Shown here: piece after piece, positions 13,426 through 19,201 of the stretch
How the letters are laid out: each line of letters starts with the position of its first letter
Numbering within the stretch: position 1 is the first letter of the stretch
Source of the DNA: a virus
IMG/VR virus record: IMGVR_UViG_3300033996_000957
Span: 1 to 64,000 of that record
Reading direction: 5' to 3' (one strand)
DNA length: 64,000 nucleotides
Position numbers and translations under genes: made by a program
The notes under the pieces: generated by a model
The model's input: the letters and a program-made list of their open reading frames with translations, nothing else
The model's database searches: none
What the model was told of the DNA's origin: nothing

Positions 13426-13464
13426 AGAGTTGCAGCATTCGGGGTGCCCAGAGTCTGCAAGTCT
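13426..13464 (+). repeat. 39-bp dyad, copy 6
   Basis: Arms AGAGTTGC and GCAAGTCT (one uncompensated mismatch), centre GGGGTGCCC. Confidence 0.9.
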
Positions 13465-13465
13465 C

Positions 13466-13489
13466 AAAGAAAAACCCGCCGAAGCGGGT
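13466..13489 (-). terminator. Rho-independent terminator (minus strand)
   Basis: CCCGC (13475-13479) pairs with GCGGG (13484-13488) around CGAA. On the minus strand a T-run interrupted by C follows. Confidence 0.7.
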
Positions 13490-13494
13490 GTGAT

Positions 13495-13683
13495 TTAATC
13501 TCTTTGTATAATAGATTTAAGAGCGTCTTTTCCTTTTTCTATTGAATCAATATCTAAATGATACAATTTATGCCAGTCTTCATGCTTTAATGCCATTAAC
13601 TCTTTGATACGGCGTTCTGCATTATTTAATGCCACACGAAGGTCTACAACTTCTTGTATTGTTATCTTTAGTTCGCCACTCAT
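13495..13683 (-). CDS. Small helical hypothetical protein
   Basis: A 62-residue, mostly helical protein (ITIQEVVDLRVALNNAERRI) of unknown function. It is the last gene of the lysozyme-headed minus-strand unit and overlaps the preceding gene by 4 bases. Confidence 0.5.
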   Translation of the reverse strand: MSGELKITIQEVVDLRVALNNAERRIKELMALKHEDWHKLYHLDIDSIEKGKDALKSIIQRD

Positions 13684-13961
13684 GCTGTTCTTAGGTTATT
13701 GTTAAATCTATAGTAATTACCAACGTTTTTGAGATAGTAATCGAAGTCTTTAATCAATTTGTAATGAACAGAGTATTTGTAATTCCTTTTCTTGGCTTCG
13801 TCAATGAAGATAGAAGCATCACAGTCTTCCTCTAAGTAAGCAAAGTCTCTTGTTCTATAACTATACTCTGATATTAAGATATCAATATTCCAGTCTTCAA
13901 GTAATTTATGAGGAACACGAAGCCAACCGTGGCCGGGGTCAGAAAGAAAAGTGAGTTCCAT
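13680..13961 (-). CDS. Conserved-looking phage protein (DPGHGWLxVP motif)
   Basis: A 93-residue protein starting MELTFLSDPGHGWLRVPHKL, then YSYRTRDFAYLEEDCDASIF. This combination is common in short phage and plasmid proteins of unknown function. The frame extends upstream by 22 codons, but those overlap the separate membrane peptide at 13966-14067, so I use the ATG at 13961. Confidence 0.65.
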   Translation of the reverse strand: MELTFLSDPGHGWLRVPHKLLEDWNIDILISEYSYRTRDFAYLEEDCDASIFIDEAKKRNYKYSVHYKLIKDFDYYLKNVGNYYRFNNNLRTA

Positions 13962-13965
13962 TTTA

Positions 13966-14067
13966 TTAAAAGATGATGTTGTAAACCACAGTAACACTAA
14001 CAACAGTAGCAATAGTGAGTGATACAATTACAGCATTTATAATTCTATCAAAAGTCTTGTTGCTCAT
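13966..14067 (-). CDS. Small single-pass membrane protein
   Basis: A 33-residue frame starting MSNKTFDRIINAVIVSLTIA with one membrane segment, residues 10-30. It lies 4 bases after the lysozyme-like gene, so it could assist export or lysis; that is a guess from position. Confidence 0.45.
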   Translation of the reverse strand: MSNKTFDRIINAVIVSLTIATVVSVTVVYNIIF

Positions 14068-14071
14068 ATTA

Positions 14072-14464
14072 TTACAGGTTCTTTTTAATGTTATTCCAGT
14101 ATTTATCAGTAGATGATTTATTCTTGCGCCAGTTGGGACCGGCGTTGTGCAATCTAGCTAACACTTCCCAGTCTCCATTGTCAAGAGCCTTTTTCTCGTA
14201 TCGGGCGAAATAAGCCTTGCAAACCATTTTTGCCACGTTGGGGTCAAATACGTCTTTATGGTTGGCTTTTACGCCAGAATCTTTGAAATAAGCAAATCGA
14301 ATTTGATAAATACCCAAAGCTTGTTCTCTTTTGTTGACGGCGTTTGGATTACCAGAAGCCTCGACTTTGCCAAGGGCTTTGAAAAATAGTTCTTCAGTGA
14401 CTTTCCCGTAGGTTGTCAAAGAGAATGAGCAAATAAGGGCAAACACAAGTGATTTGTTTTTCAT
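14072..14464 (-). CDS. Secreted lysozyme-like / lytic transglycosylase-like protein
   Basis: A 130-residue protein. The first 20 residues (MKNKSLVFALICSFSLTTYG) form a signal peptide or signal anchor. The mature part has GKVEASGNPNAVN with Glu35 as candidate catalytic acid, GIYQIRFAYFKD, and LARLHNAGPNW, the layout of small goose-type or SLT lysozymes. It should cut peptidoglycan in the periplasm, as a lysis enzyme or host-wall modifier. The frame continues upstream across the dyad, but the leaderless promoter sets the start at 14464. Confidence 0.75.
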   Translation of the reverse strand: MKNKSLVFALICSFSLTTYGKVTEELFFKALGKVEASGNPNAVNKREQALGIYQIRFAYFKDSGVKANHKDVFDPNVAKMVCKAYFARYEKKALDNGDWEVLARLHNAGPNWRKNKSSTDKYWNNIKKNL

Positions 14465-14472
14465 ACGGGGAA

Positions 14473-14500
14473 ACATTATCAGATTTAGGAAAACCGTCAA
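14473..14500 (-). promoter_or_regulatory. Promoter of the lysozyme unit, leaderless
   Basis: On the minus strand: TTGACG, 16-bp spacer, TAATGT, 8 bases, ATG 14464. The -35 box is 6 bases from the dyad. Confidence 0.6.
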
Positions 14501-14506
14501 AGGAAA

Positions 14507-14545
14507 AGAGTTGCAGGATTTGGGGTGGCGGATTGCTGCAAGTCT
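14507..14545 (+). repeat. 39-bp dyad, copy 7
   Basis: Arms AGAGTTGC and GCAAGTCT, with the most divergent centre, GGGGTGGCG. Confidence 0.85.
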
Positions 14546-14618
14546 CGGAAAGATTCGTGTCTGTTTCATGGGGGCTAAAACCTTCAAAGAGAATCACAAC
14601 AAACTCTTTGCAAAAAAC

Positions 14619-14722
14619 CCCGCCGCAGGATCTCCCTGCGTACCATTTGACACGAATCTAACCGAAAAAGCAGTGTTTCTAAAGGTTCAACTAACCCGCC
14701 GCAGGATCTCCCTGCGTACCAT
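14619..14722 (-). repeat. 28-bp direct repeat, two copies
   Basis: Exact copies at 14619-14646 and 14695-14722, 76 bases apart. On the minus strand each reads ATGGTACGCAGGGAGATC followed by CTGCGGCGGG, with a CGCAGG/CCTGCG hairpin; the downstream copy runs into GTTTTTT and may serve as the terminator of the 14744 gene. Confidence 0.75.
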
Positions 14723-14743
14723 GCCGCTTGCCTTAACCCGCCC

Positions 14744-14944
14744 TCACTTCGACTTCGAAGGGGGCAAAATTTGTTTGAAGTGAATCAGACCACCGGAGAG
14801 GTCACGAATCAACTCGCGCTCCACACTAGTGATCGTTTTCTTTCCCGTCAAGCGGTAAACAATGTTTGCGTCATTTTCATTTGCGATGTACTCGCGCACA
14901 TTGCCGTAGACTTCGCGGTTGTAAAACTCAATCGTTTTTTGCAT
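14744..14944 (-). CDS. Small conserved-looking phage protein
   Basis: A 66-residue protein starting MQKTIEFYNREVYGNVREYI, then IVYRLTGKKTITSVERELIR and GGLIHFKQILPPS. This pattern is known from short phage proteins of unknown function. It forms a single-gene unit with its own leaderless promoter. Codon use is GC-rich. Confidence 0.65.
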   Translation of the reverse strand: MQKTIEFYNREVYGNVREYIANENDANIVYRLTGKKTITSVERELIRDLSGGLIHFKQILPPSKSK

Positions 14945-14950
14945 GCCCAA

Positions 14951-14979
14951 ACCTTAGCCCAGACCAGCCCACTCGTCAA
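14951..14979 (-). promoter_or_regulatory. Promoter, leaderless (minus strand)
   Basis: On the minus strand: TTGACG, 17-bp spacer, TAAGGT, 6 bases, ATG 14944. The -35 box is 17 bases from the dyad. Confidence 0.65.
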
Positions 14980-14996
14980 AAGAAAAAAGAAAAAAA

Positions 14997-15035
14997 AGAG
15001 TTGCGAGCTTCGGGGTGCCCGAAACGCGCAACTGT
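14997..15035 (+). repeat. 39-bp dyad, copy 8
   Basis: Arms AGAGTTGC and GCAACTGT, centre GGGGTGCCC. Confidence 0.9.
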
Positions 15036-15055
15036 AAAGCCCCGCCGTAGCGGGG
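15036..15055 (-). terminator. Rho-independent terminator (minus strand)
   Basis: CCCCGC (15040-15045) pairs with GCGGGG (15050-15055) around CGTA; on the minus strand CTTTACAG follows. Confidence 0.65.
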
Positions 15056-15063
15056 TGAATTTT

Positions 15064-15339
15064 TCAGTAAATTCTCTTGACTTTATCGTATTCCGTTCTG
15101 TCCAAGAGGTCTTGAGCCTCTTTGGCGACTTGCTCCCGGTACTCTGGGCGGTAGTGTGTCAAGTACTTTATTTCGAACAAGTACATTTTCAGAGCCACGC
15201 GCATTTCGCGGAAGGATTTCGCGTCAACCACAACCAAAGGCTCAGAGTCTTGACGAGAAGGCTCAAACTCTTCGGGGGTCTGCGCGATGAGGTCGCGGAG
15301 GTCGCTGGCGGTATCGATGCTGTCGTGTTGTGTTTTCAT
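15064..15339 (-). CDS. Hypothetical protein
   Basis: A 91-residue soluble protein. The N-terminal 35 residues are acidic and probably flexible, and the rest is helical (SFREMRVALKMYLFEIKYL). No family is recognised. GC-rich codon use and a single-gene promoter-terminator unit match the neighbouring cassettes. Confidence 0.6.
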   Translation of the reverse strand: MKTQHDSIDTASDLRDLIAQTPEEFEPSRQDSEPLVVVDAKSFREMRVALKMYLFEIKYLTHYRPEYREQVAKEAQDLLDRTEYDKVKRIY

Positions 15340-15349
15340 TACGGAGAAG

Positions 15350-15378
15350 AGTCTCGCACGGGCCGTGACTCTTGTAAA
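15350..15378 (-). promoter_or_regulatory. Promoter, near-leaderless (minus strand)
   Basis: On the minus strand: TTTACA, 17-bp spacer, GAGACT preceded by TGC, 10 bases, ATG 15339. The -10 box is weak. The -35 box is 16 bases from the dyad. Confidence 0.45.
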
Positions 15379-15394
15379 CAATTTTTCTCAAAAA

Positions 15395-15433
15395 AGAGTT
15401 GCTGGATTCGGGGTGCCCAAAAGTTGCAACTCT
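15395..15433 (+). repeat. 39-bp dyad, copy 9
   Basis: Perfect arms, centre GGGGTGCCC. Confidence 0.9.
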
Positions 15434-15459
15434 CAAAAAAAAGCCCCGCCGTAGCGGGG
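15434..15459 (-). terminator. Rho-independent terminator (minus strand)
   Basis: CCCCGC (15444-15449) pairs with GCGGGG (15454-15459). On the minus strand an eight-base T-run follows and touches the dyad. Confidence 0.8.
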
Positions 15460-15478
15460 TGATTTTCTTCTTGACTTT

Positions 15479-15775
15479 TCAATCCACGTTCAAGCGACCC
15501 TCTCTTTCGGCTTCTTCGGTCTCACGGGTCCACTCTTCGTAGCGGGAGAAGATCGCGGCTTGGATCTCCTTCTCCTCTGCCCAAGTGAAGCCTTCGCAAT
15601 CCCAAATGACTTCGGAGATGACGAGGAAGTCTGTGCCTCGGATCTCGTCAGGGTTGCACTCGTAATCCCACTCAAAGCCCACAAGGACTTCGATCTCGGA
15701 AACGTCGTACCGATCTTCAAGTTGGATCTCAAAGGTGAACTTGCGTTGGATGCTTGCGCTAATTTCTGGTTTCAT
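15479..15775 (-). CDS. Acidic hypothetical protein
   Basis: A 98-residue, strongly acidic protein (many Glu and Asp) with beta-like N-terminal strands, FTFEIQLEDRYDVSEIEVLV. The high negative charge would suit a DNA mimic, but nothing else supports that. It has its own promoter and GC-rich codons. Confidence 0.6.
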   Translation of the reverse strand: MKPEISASIQRKFTFEIQLEDRYDVSEIEVLVGFEWDYECNPDEIRGTDFLVISEVIWDCEGFTWAEEKEIQAAIFSRYEEWTRETEEAEREGRLNVD

Positions 15776-15782
15776 CGTGCCT

Positions 15783-15810
15783 ACGGTATCAGATTGGTCG
15801 AGGTTGTCAA
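15783..15810 (-). promoter_or_regulatory. Promoter, leaderless (minus strand)
   Basis: On the minus strand: TTGACA, 16-bp spacer, TACCGT, 7 bases, ATG 15775. It is divergent from the promoter at 15979, and the nearest dyad is 121 bases away. Confidence 0.65.
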
Positions 15811-15931
15811 AAAATTATTTCAAATAATCGCAAATATTGCCAGACCTCCCCCAAATAGACCAAAGGGCGGCTTCGCCCTCAGAGTCAACACAAATCGCTC
15901 ACCAAATGAAGAAAAAAAAGTCAAGCCCAAA

Positions 15932-15970
15932 AGAGTTGCAGAATTCGGGGAGCCTAACTCTTGCAACTCT
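15932..15970 (+). repeat. 39-bp dyad, copy 10 (between divergent units)
   Basis: Perfect arms, centre variant GGGGAGCCT. The transcription direction switches here. Confidence 0.9.
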
Positions 15971-15978
15971 CAAATCTA

Positions 15979-16006
15979 TTGACTTTTTCATTCTTTTTGC
16001 TATCTT
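15979..16006 (+). promoter_or_regulatory. Promoter, leaderless
   Basis: TTGACT (15979-15984), 16-bp spacer, TATCTT (16001-16006), 8 bases, ATG 16015. Eight bases separate it from the dyad. Confidence 0.7.
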
Positions 16007-16014
16007 GGTGCCCT

Positions 16015-16233
16015 ATGGATAAATCAAAATGGATTGAGCAACTGAAGCAACTGGCGGAAGATAATTATAATAAAGGATATGGTTATCAAGTCTATGTTGA
16101 ATGTTATAGTAAAGAAGATTGGATTCATTTTGTTTCTGATTTAAATACTTGGGAAGAAGCTTTGGATATCTTTCACACTATTGCTAATATTAGAACAGAA
16201 CAAAACAATTCAGTTTGCAACGAAATCTTTTAA
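16015..16233 (+). CDS. Small conserved-looking phage protein
   Basis: A 72-residue protein: WIEQLKQLAEDNYNKGYGYQ, then VECYSKEDWIHFVSDLNTWE. The gYxxxVECYs pattern occurs in short phage proteins of unknown function. AT-rich codon use contrasts with the GC-rich gene that follows. It is a single-gene unit; the promoter sets the start at 16015 although the frame is open upstream. Confidence 0.6.
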   Translation: MDKSKWIEQLKQLAEDNYNKGYGYQVYVECYSKEDWIHFVSDLNTWEEALDIFHTIANIRTEQNNSVCNEIF

Positions 16234-16260
16234 ATACTATTTAAATAAATAACAGATAAG

Positions 16261-16293
16261 CCCCCGTTATACTACTATAGCGGGGGTTTTTTT
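16261..16293 (+). terminator. Rho-independent terminator
   Basis: CCCCCGTTATA (16261-16271) pairs with TATAGCGGGGG (16276-16286), then seven T. Confidence 0.9.
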
Positions 16294-16301
16294 ATACAAA
16301 A

Positions 16302-16340
16302 ACAGTTGCAGAATTCGGGGAGCCTAAATCTCGCAACTCT
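16302..16340 (+). repeat. 39-bp dyad, copy 11
   Basis: Arms ACAGTTGC (one mismatch) and GCAACTCT, centre GGGGAGCCT. The interior nearly matches copy 10. Confidence 0.9.
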
Positions 16341-16357
16341 CTTTGTGCGATTTTCTC

Positions 16358-16385
16358 TTGATTTCACTTGTGCGCCTGTTATGGT
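16358..16385 (+). promoter_or_regulatory. Promoter, leaderless
   Basis: TTGATT (16358-16363), 16-bp spacer, TATGGT (16380-16385), 7 bases, ATG 16393. The -35 box is 17 bases from the dyad. Confidence 0.65.
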
Positions 16386-16392
16386 AGGGACG

Positions 16393-16809
16393 ATGAAATC
16401 AACAATGCAGTCCCTGATCGAAAAAATCGAAGCCCACGCCGAATTCAACGTGCCGCAAGGCGCGTGGGTCAGCGTGTACCGCCGCAGCCAGAACTACGGT
16501 GGACCGGAGGAGGGTGGCTGGTGGTACACCCGCAACACCTTGGAAGGGTCCATCTACTTTCCCGCGATGGAAGCCGCCGAGGCTTGGCTTGAAAACGCCA
16601 AGGTGGAGGTAGAGCGTGAAAACCGCGAGGAAGCCCCTGCGCGGTATCGTGCGATGGCCGCGCTTCCGGGCGAGGAATGCGACACGGCGTACCACGATGA
16701 GGGGTACATCCCCACGGGGTGGAGCGACGGGGGCGAGCTATGGGTCACGATTGAGCAGGTGCGGGGCGAGTGTGACAATAGCGCGGAGCCTCGCCCACAT
16801 TATGAATAA
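16393..16809 (+). CDS. Conserved-looking phage protein (GGPEEGGWWYT motif)
   Basis: A 138-residue protein with WVSVYRRSQNYGGPEEGGWW near residue 25 and GYIPTGWSDGGELWVTIEQ near residue 103. Phage proteins with this double signature are widespread and uncharacterised. Codon use is very GC-rich, in sharp contrast to the previous gene. It is a single-gene unit between dyads 11 and 12. Confidence 0.7.
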   Translation: MKSTMQSLIEKIEAHAEFNVPQGAWVSVYRRSQNYGGPEEGGWWYTRNTLEGSIYFPAMEAAEAWLENAKVEVERENREEAPARYRAMAALPGEECDTAYHDEGYIPTGWSDGGELWVTIEQVRGECDNSAEPRPHYE

Positions 16810-16829
16810 ACGCTAAACAAATACAATAG

Positions 16830-16859
16830 CCCCGCTGTGATAAACAGTGGGGTTTTTTT
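16830..16859 (+). terminator. Rho-independent terminator
   Basis: CCCCGCTGT (16830-16838) pairs with ACAGTGGGG (16844-16852), then seven T. Confidence 0.9.
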
Positions 16860-16869
16860 ATATACAAAA

Positions 16870-16908
16870 AGAGTTGCGGGTTTCGGGGTGCCCGACTCTT
16901 GCAACTCT
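16870..16908 (+). repeat. 39-bp dyad, copy 12
   Basis: Perfect arms, centre GGGGTGCCC. Confidence 0.9.
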
Positions 16909-16943
16909 CGGAAATGATTACCTAAAAAAATCTCACAAAAAAA

Positions 16944-16971
16944 TTGTATCATAATGAGTCCGTGCTACCCT
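16944..16971 (+). promoter_or_regulatory. Promoter, leaderless
   Basis: TTGTAT (16944-16949), 16-bp spacer, TACCCT (16966-16971) preceded by TGC, 9 bases, ATG 16981. The -35 box is 35 bases from the dyad. Confidence 0.5.
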
Positions 16972-16980
16972 TTGGGCACC

Positions 16981-17184
16981 ATGAGTTCCTCTTCCTGCCC
17001 CGCCCCTGCCACCGCCACCCTCGCGCTCGCGCATGAGGTGCAGTCTCTCATTGAACAAATTAACAATTGCGCCAATAACATCACAAATGCTAATTATCAT
17101 TCTGCTAGTGATATTGCTTTGGAGCTTGATAGAATCAATTGCAGACTAGCTTCTGTTTGTCACTCTCTCGGACTAAAAAACTAA
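16981..17184 (+). CDS. Small helical protein with mosaic composition
   Basis: A 67-residue protein with an Ala/Pro/Ser-rich start, MSSSSCPAPATATLALAHEV, then a helical part, SLIEQINNCANNITNANY. The first ~60 bases are GC-rich and the rest AT-rich, a change of composition within one small gene. The function is unknown. The next gene follows after 16 bases without a new dyad, so they share a unit. Confidence 0.55.
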   Translation: MSSSSCPAPATATLALAHEVQSLIEQINNCANNITNANYHSASDIALELDRINCRLASVCHSLGLKN

Positions 17185-17200
17185 ATCACTATATCACACT

Positions 17201-17404
17201 ATGGCTTGCGAAGACTTCCCTTGTTGTGGGCACGAAGCTGGCGGTTGCCCTGTCATCGATGAAAACGGCGCAGAGCGCTTCCATTGCGCCCGTTGCAGCG
17301 TTCTGATGCCCCCGAAGGCACGGAGCGCGGTTTGCCAGCCCTGTCATTCTGAGTGGCAACGCGAGTGGGACGAAGACCCCACTGGACAAGATTCGGATTG
17401 GTGA
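17201..17404 (+). CDS. Small zinc-ribbon-like protein
   Basis: A 67-residue protein starting MACEDFPCCGHEAGGCPVID, then FHCARCSVLMP and AVCQPCHSEW. Several CxxC pairs and His residues suggest one or two zinc sites. The acidic Trp-containing tail ends DEDPTGQDSDW. It is GC-rich and shares a transcription unit with the preceding gene. The function is unknown. Confidence 0.65.
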   Translation: MACEDFPCCGHEAGGCPVIDENGAERFHCARCSVLMPPKARSAVCQPCHSEWQREWDEDPTGQDSDW

Positions 17405-17423
17405 AATAGTAATAAATACAAAA

Positions 17424-17456
17424 CCCCGTTGTAGCAATACAGCGGGGATTTTTTTA
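17424..17456 (+). terminator. Rho-independent terminator
   Basis: CCCCGTTGTA (17424-17433), loop GCAA, TACAGCGGGG (17438-17447), then A and a T-run. Confidence 0.9.
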
Positions 17457-17553
17457 TCCAAACATTAAATATTAAATCAGCAAATATTAAATAATAAATG
17501 ATCAAATAACAAATAGTGACTTCTCTTATATATGTACAAGTTGTCAACAAAAA

Positions 17554-17592
17554 AGAGTTGCGGATTTCGGAGACCCCAAAACGTGCAACTCT
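17554..17592 (+). repeat. 39-bp dyad, copy 13
   Basis: Perfect arms, centre variant GGAGACCCC. Confidence 0.9.
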
Positions 17593-17626
17593 CGGTTTAG
17601 GTATGAAAAATACTTAAAGAAAAGTG

Positions 17627-17654
17627 TTTACTGGATTCGTGGCTGTGCTAAGGT
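17627..17654 (+). promoter_or_regulatory. Promoter with 52-base leader
   Basis: TTTACT (17627-17632), 16-bp spacer, TAAGGT (17649-17654) preceded by TGC. Unlike most units here, a 52-base leader precedes the ATG at 17707. Confidence 0.5.
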
Positions 17655-17706
17655 ATCAACGTCGGTTCGGTAATTATATAAACAGCAACACTTATTTATA
17701 AACAAC

Positions 17707-18144
17707 ATGATTAACACTGCTACTATCAAAGCCGGTCAGATCGCCACTATACTACTACAGGGCGAGCTGTCTATGAATAAAGGTGGGCGCAAGGGTATTG
17801 CTATTAATCCCTTCCTTGGGCGTGTTACTAGGAATCACCGTTTTACTATTACAATTGCCGGTGAGGAAACTTATACTAATATCCAAACTCGTAAGGGTAA
17901 TGAGATAGCTGGTAAAGAGCCTTGGTTTCGTTTTATTAAAGACGGTCTGGTTGTTCATAAACAGACCAACCAATTGTATATCGCTGGTATTCCTACTAGC
18001 AATGTTGGTAAGATTGAATATTTATTAGACGGTCGCCCTATGACAGAAGAAGAACTAGAAACCTTGTATAAGTACAAGCCAGCTAGTGAGCCAGCCGAGT
18101 TTCTCACTATTGCAATTGAAAATGTCGTAAACGTAGAAGGCTAA
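17707..18144 (+). CDS. Hypothetical protein, AT-rich paralogue of the 19410 gene
   Basis: A 145-residue protein starting MINTATIKAGQIATILLQGE, then MNKGGRKGIAINPFLGRVTR and PWFRFIKDGLVVHKQTNQLY. It aligns end to end with the protein at 19410-19850, with about half the residues identical by eye. Codon use here is AT-rich, whereas the paralogue is GC-rich. No named family is recognised; the strand-rich pattern suggests a compact beta domain. The next small gene follows in the same unit. Confidence 0.7.
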   Translation: MINTATIKAGQIATILLQGELSMNKGGRKGIAINPFLGRVTRNHRFTITIAGEETYTNIQTRKGNEIAGKEPWFRFIKDGLVVHKQTNQLYIAGIPTSNVGKIEYLLDGRPMTEEELETLYKYKPASEPAEFLTIAIENVVNVEG

Positions 18145-18212
18145 TTGATAAACAGTGGGGCGCGAATACTATAAACGCGCATTTAATACTAAAACCCTTA
18201 TATATAAACACT

Positions 18213-18410
18213 ATGTCTGACACTTCTCTTACTCATATTGAAATGGTTCATTTGCAGATAGCACTAGAGCAAGCTATACAAGAATGCGATAAACTAATAC
18301 AATCATGTCAGAGTATTAAAACAGATCATTCTATTTGGAGCGAAAAGAAGCAACACATAACAGAAGCCCTATCCAAATTGCAATACAAATACAATAGGGA
18401 CGAGCTATGA
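18213..18410 (+). CDS. Small helical hypothetical protein
   Basis: A 65-residue helical, probably coiled-coil protein (MVHLQIALEQAIQECDKLIQ) of unknown function. It lies 68 bases behind the AT-rich paralogue with no new dyad between them, so it probably shares that transcript. Confidence 0.5.
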   Translation: MSDTSLTHIEMVHLQIALEQAIQECDKLIQSCQSIKTDHSIWSEKKQHITEALSKLQYKYNRDEL

Positions 18411-18466
18411 TTATACTATTGATTGCGATATTCCTATTTGGTTGTTTCTCTAACATTAAACATTAA
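18407..18466 (+). CDS. Tiny hydrophobic peptide
   Basis: A 19-residue frame (MIILLIAIFLFGCFSNIKH) overlapping the previous stop by 4 bases. A lipobox-like LFGC is visible, but the peptide is so short that it may not be functional. Confidence 0.25.
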   Translation: MIILLIAIFLFGCFSNIKH

Positions 18467-18491
18467 ATAGATAAATATCAAATACCCTCAG

Positions 18492-18520
18492 ATCCTCTGT
18501 ACTAGTACAGGGGATTTTTT
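18492..18520 (+). terminator. Rho-independent terminator
   Basis: ATCCTCTGTA (18492-18501), loop CTAG, TACAGGGGAT (18506-18515), then T-run. Confidence 0.9.
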
Positions 18521-18577
18521 GTATATATATAAGGATTTATCACTAACATTAGTGAGAAATGGCTTATAGTAGTATAA

Positions 18578-18770
18578 GGGGAAGCAAGTTCCATGCCAAC
18601 CGACTTGGCACGATTCGTGCTGGGGAGCAAGTGCCATGCCAACCGGAAAACCGAGAGTTGCAAGAAAAGGAGACCCCAACTCTCGCAACTCTCTGGAGTG
18701 CGGACTTGGCATAGTCTATGCTGGGGAGCAAAGAGCATGCCAACCTAGACTTGGCATGAAACGTGCTGGG
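18578..18770. repeat. Second dyad family: TTGGCA/TGCCAA modules
   Basis: GGGGA-GCAA followed after 4 bases by CATGCCAACC occurs at 18578-18601, 18622-18644 and 18723-18745. GACTTGGCA occurs at 18602-18610, 18703-18711 and 18748-18756. Together they make inverted repeats such as CATGCCAA/TTGGCATG (18737-18757). Dyad copy 14 is embedded among them. Confidence 0.75.
18654..18692 (+). repeat. 39-bp dyad, copy 14
   Basis: Perfect arms, centre variant GGAGACCCC. It sits inside the TTGGCA repeat region. Confidence 0.9.
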
Positions 18771-18808
18771 CTTTCGATTGGGTACTCAAAGATTCTTTGA
18801 GAAAGTTG

Positions 18809-18862
18809 GTGACAATCAAAATGCATCCGTGCGAAAGTCTTCCCGTCGTCAATGACGGCGAC
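18809..18862 (+). promoter_or_regulatory. Candidate promoter and leader hairpin
   Basis: GTGACA (18809-18814), 18-bp spacer, GAAAGT (18833-18838), then a leader with a CCGTC/GACGG hairpin. A related module precedes the 19410 gene. The hexamers are weak. Confidence 0.4.
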
Positions 18863-18877
18863 ACTATAAAACACAAC

Positions 18878-19135
18878 ATGGAAAACATCATCACCGCAGA
18901 GCAAGCCACCAAAGTCCGCGCCGCCTTGATTGGCGGAATGGTCGCCTTGGAAACCGACATCGTGTTCCTTGAAGACAGGACTTCCTTGGTCGCTAGTCGA
19001 AAGCGGCAGTTGCAGGAAATCAAGGACGCTCTGAACCTCATGACCTACCGCCTTTCCTTCATCCCCACGGATGTGAGCAAGACTCATGCCATCATGGCTC
19101 ACTCTCGCGCCAAGGCCGATCTTTTCGCAGAGTGA
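18878..19135 (+). CDS. GC-rich helical hypothetical protein
   Basis: An 85-residue, largely helical protein starting MENIITAEQATKVRAALIGG, with RKRQLQEIKDALNLM in the middle. No family is recognised. The frame is open to 18797, but the upstream part is taken by the promoter and leader hairpin, so I use the ATG at 18878. Codon use is GC-rich. Dyads flank the unit on both sides. Confidence 0.55.
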   Translation: MENIITAEQATKVRAALIGGMVALETDIVFLEDRTSLVASRKRQLQEIKDALNLMTYRLSFIPTDVSKTHAIMAHSRAKADLFAE

Positions 19136-19144
19136 CCCAAGGCT

Positions 19145-19190
19145 AGACTGGCACGGCTCTTGCTAGGACAGCAGGGACCGTGCCAAGTCT
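19145..19190. repeat. Imperfect inverted repeat after the 18878 gene
   Basis: AGACTGGCACGG pairs with CCGTGCCAAGTCT with one bulged base. It belongs to the TTGGCA/TGCCAA family seen upstream of the gene and may also act as its terminator. Confidence 0.6.
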
Positions 19191-19201
19191 CTTTCCAAAG
19201 G

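Larger units (their letters stand above)
18525..18877. other. Gene-free region with TTGGCA/TGCCAA repeats and dyad 14
   Basis: No gene is visible. It holds three copies of a GGGGAGCAA...CATGCCAACC block, three of GACTTGGCA...GTGCTGGG, dyad copy 14 and a promoter-leader module for the 18878 gene. Composition is much more GC-rich than the preceding unit. Confidence 0.7.

Noticed and set aside
13966-14027. Start at 14027 for the DPGHGWL protein
   Set aside because: It would cover the separate membrane peptide at 13966-14067 in another frame, and homologue-like sequence begins at MELTFL (13961).
13384-14587. N-terminal extensions of the minus-strand genes across the dyads (for example to 13467 and 14587)
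   Set aside because: The extra residues are translations of the 39-bp dyad (similar peptide in each) and of the promoter. The promoter positions fix the shorter starts.
14619-14722. Two-repeat CRISPR remnant
   Set aside because: Only two copies, with a terminator-like hairpin and a T-run; a degraded duplicated terminator is simpler.
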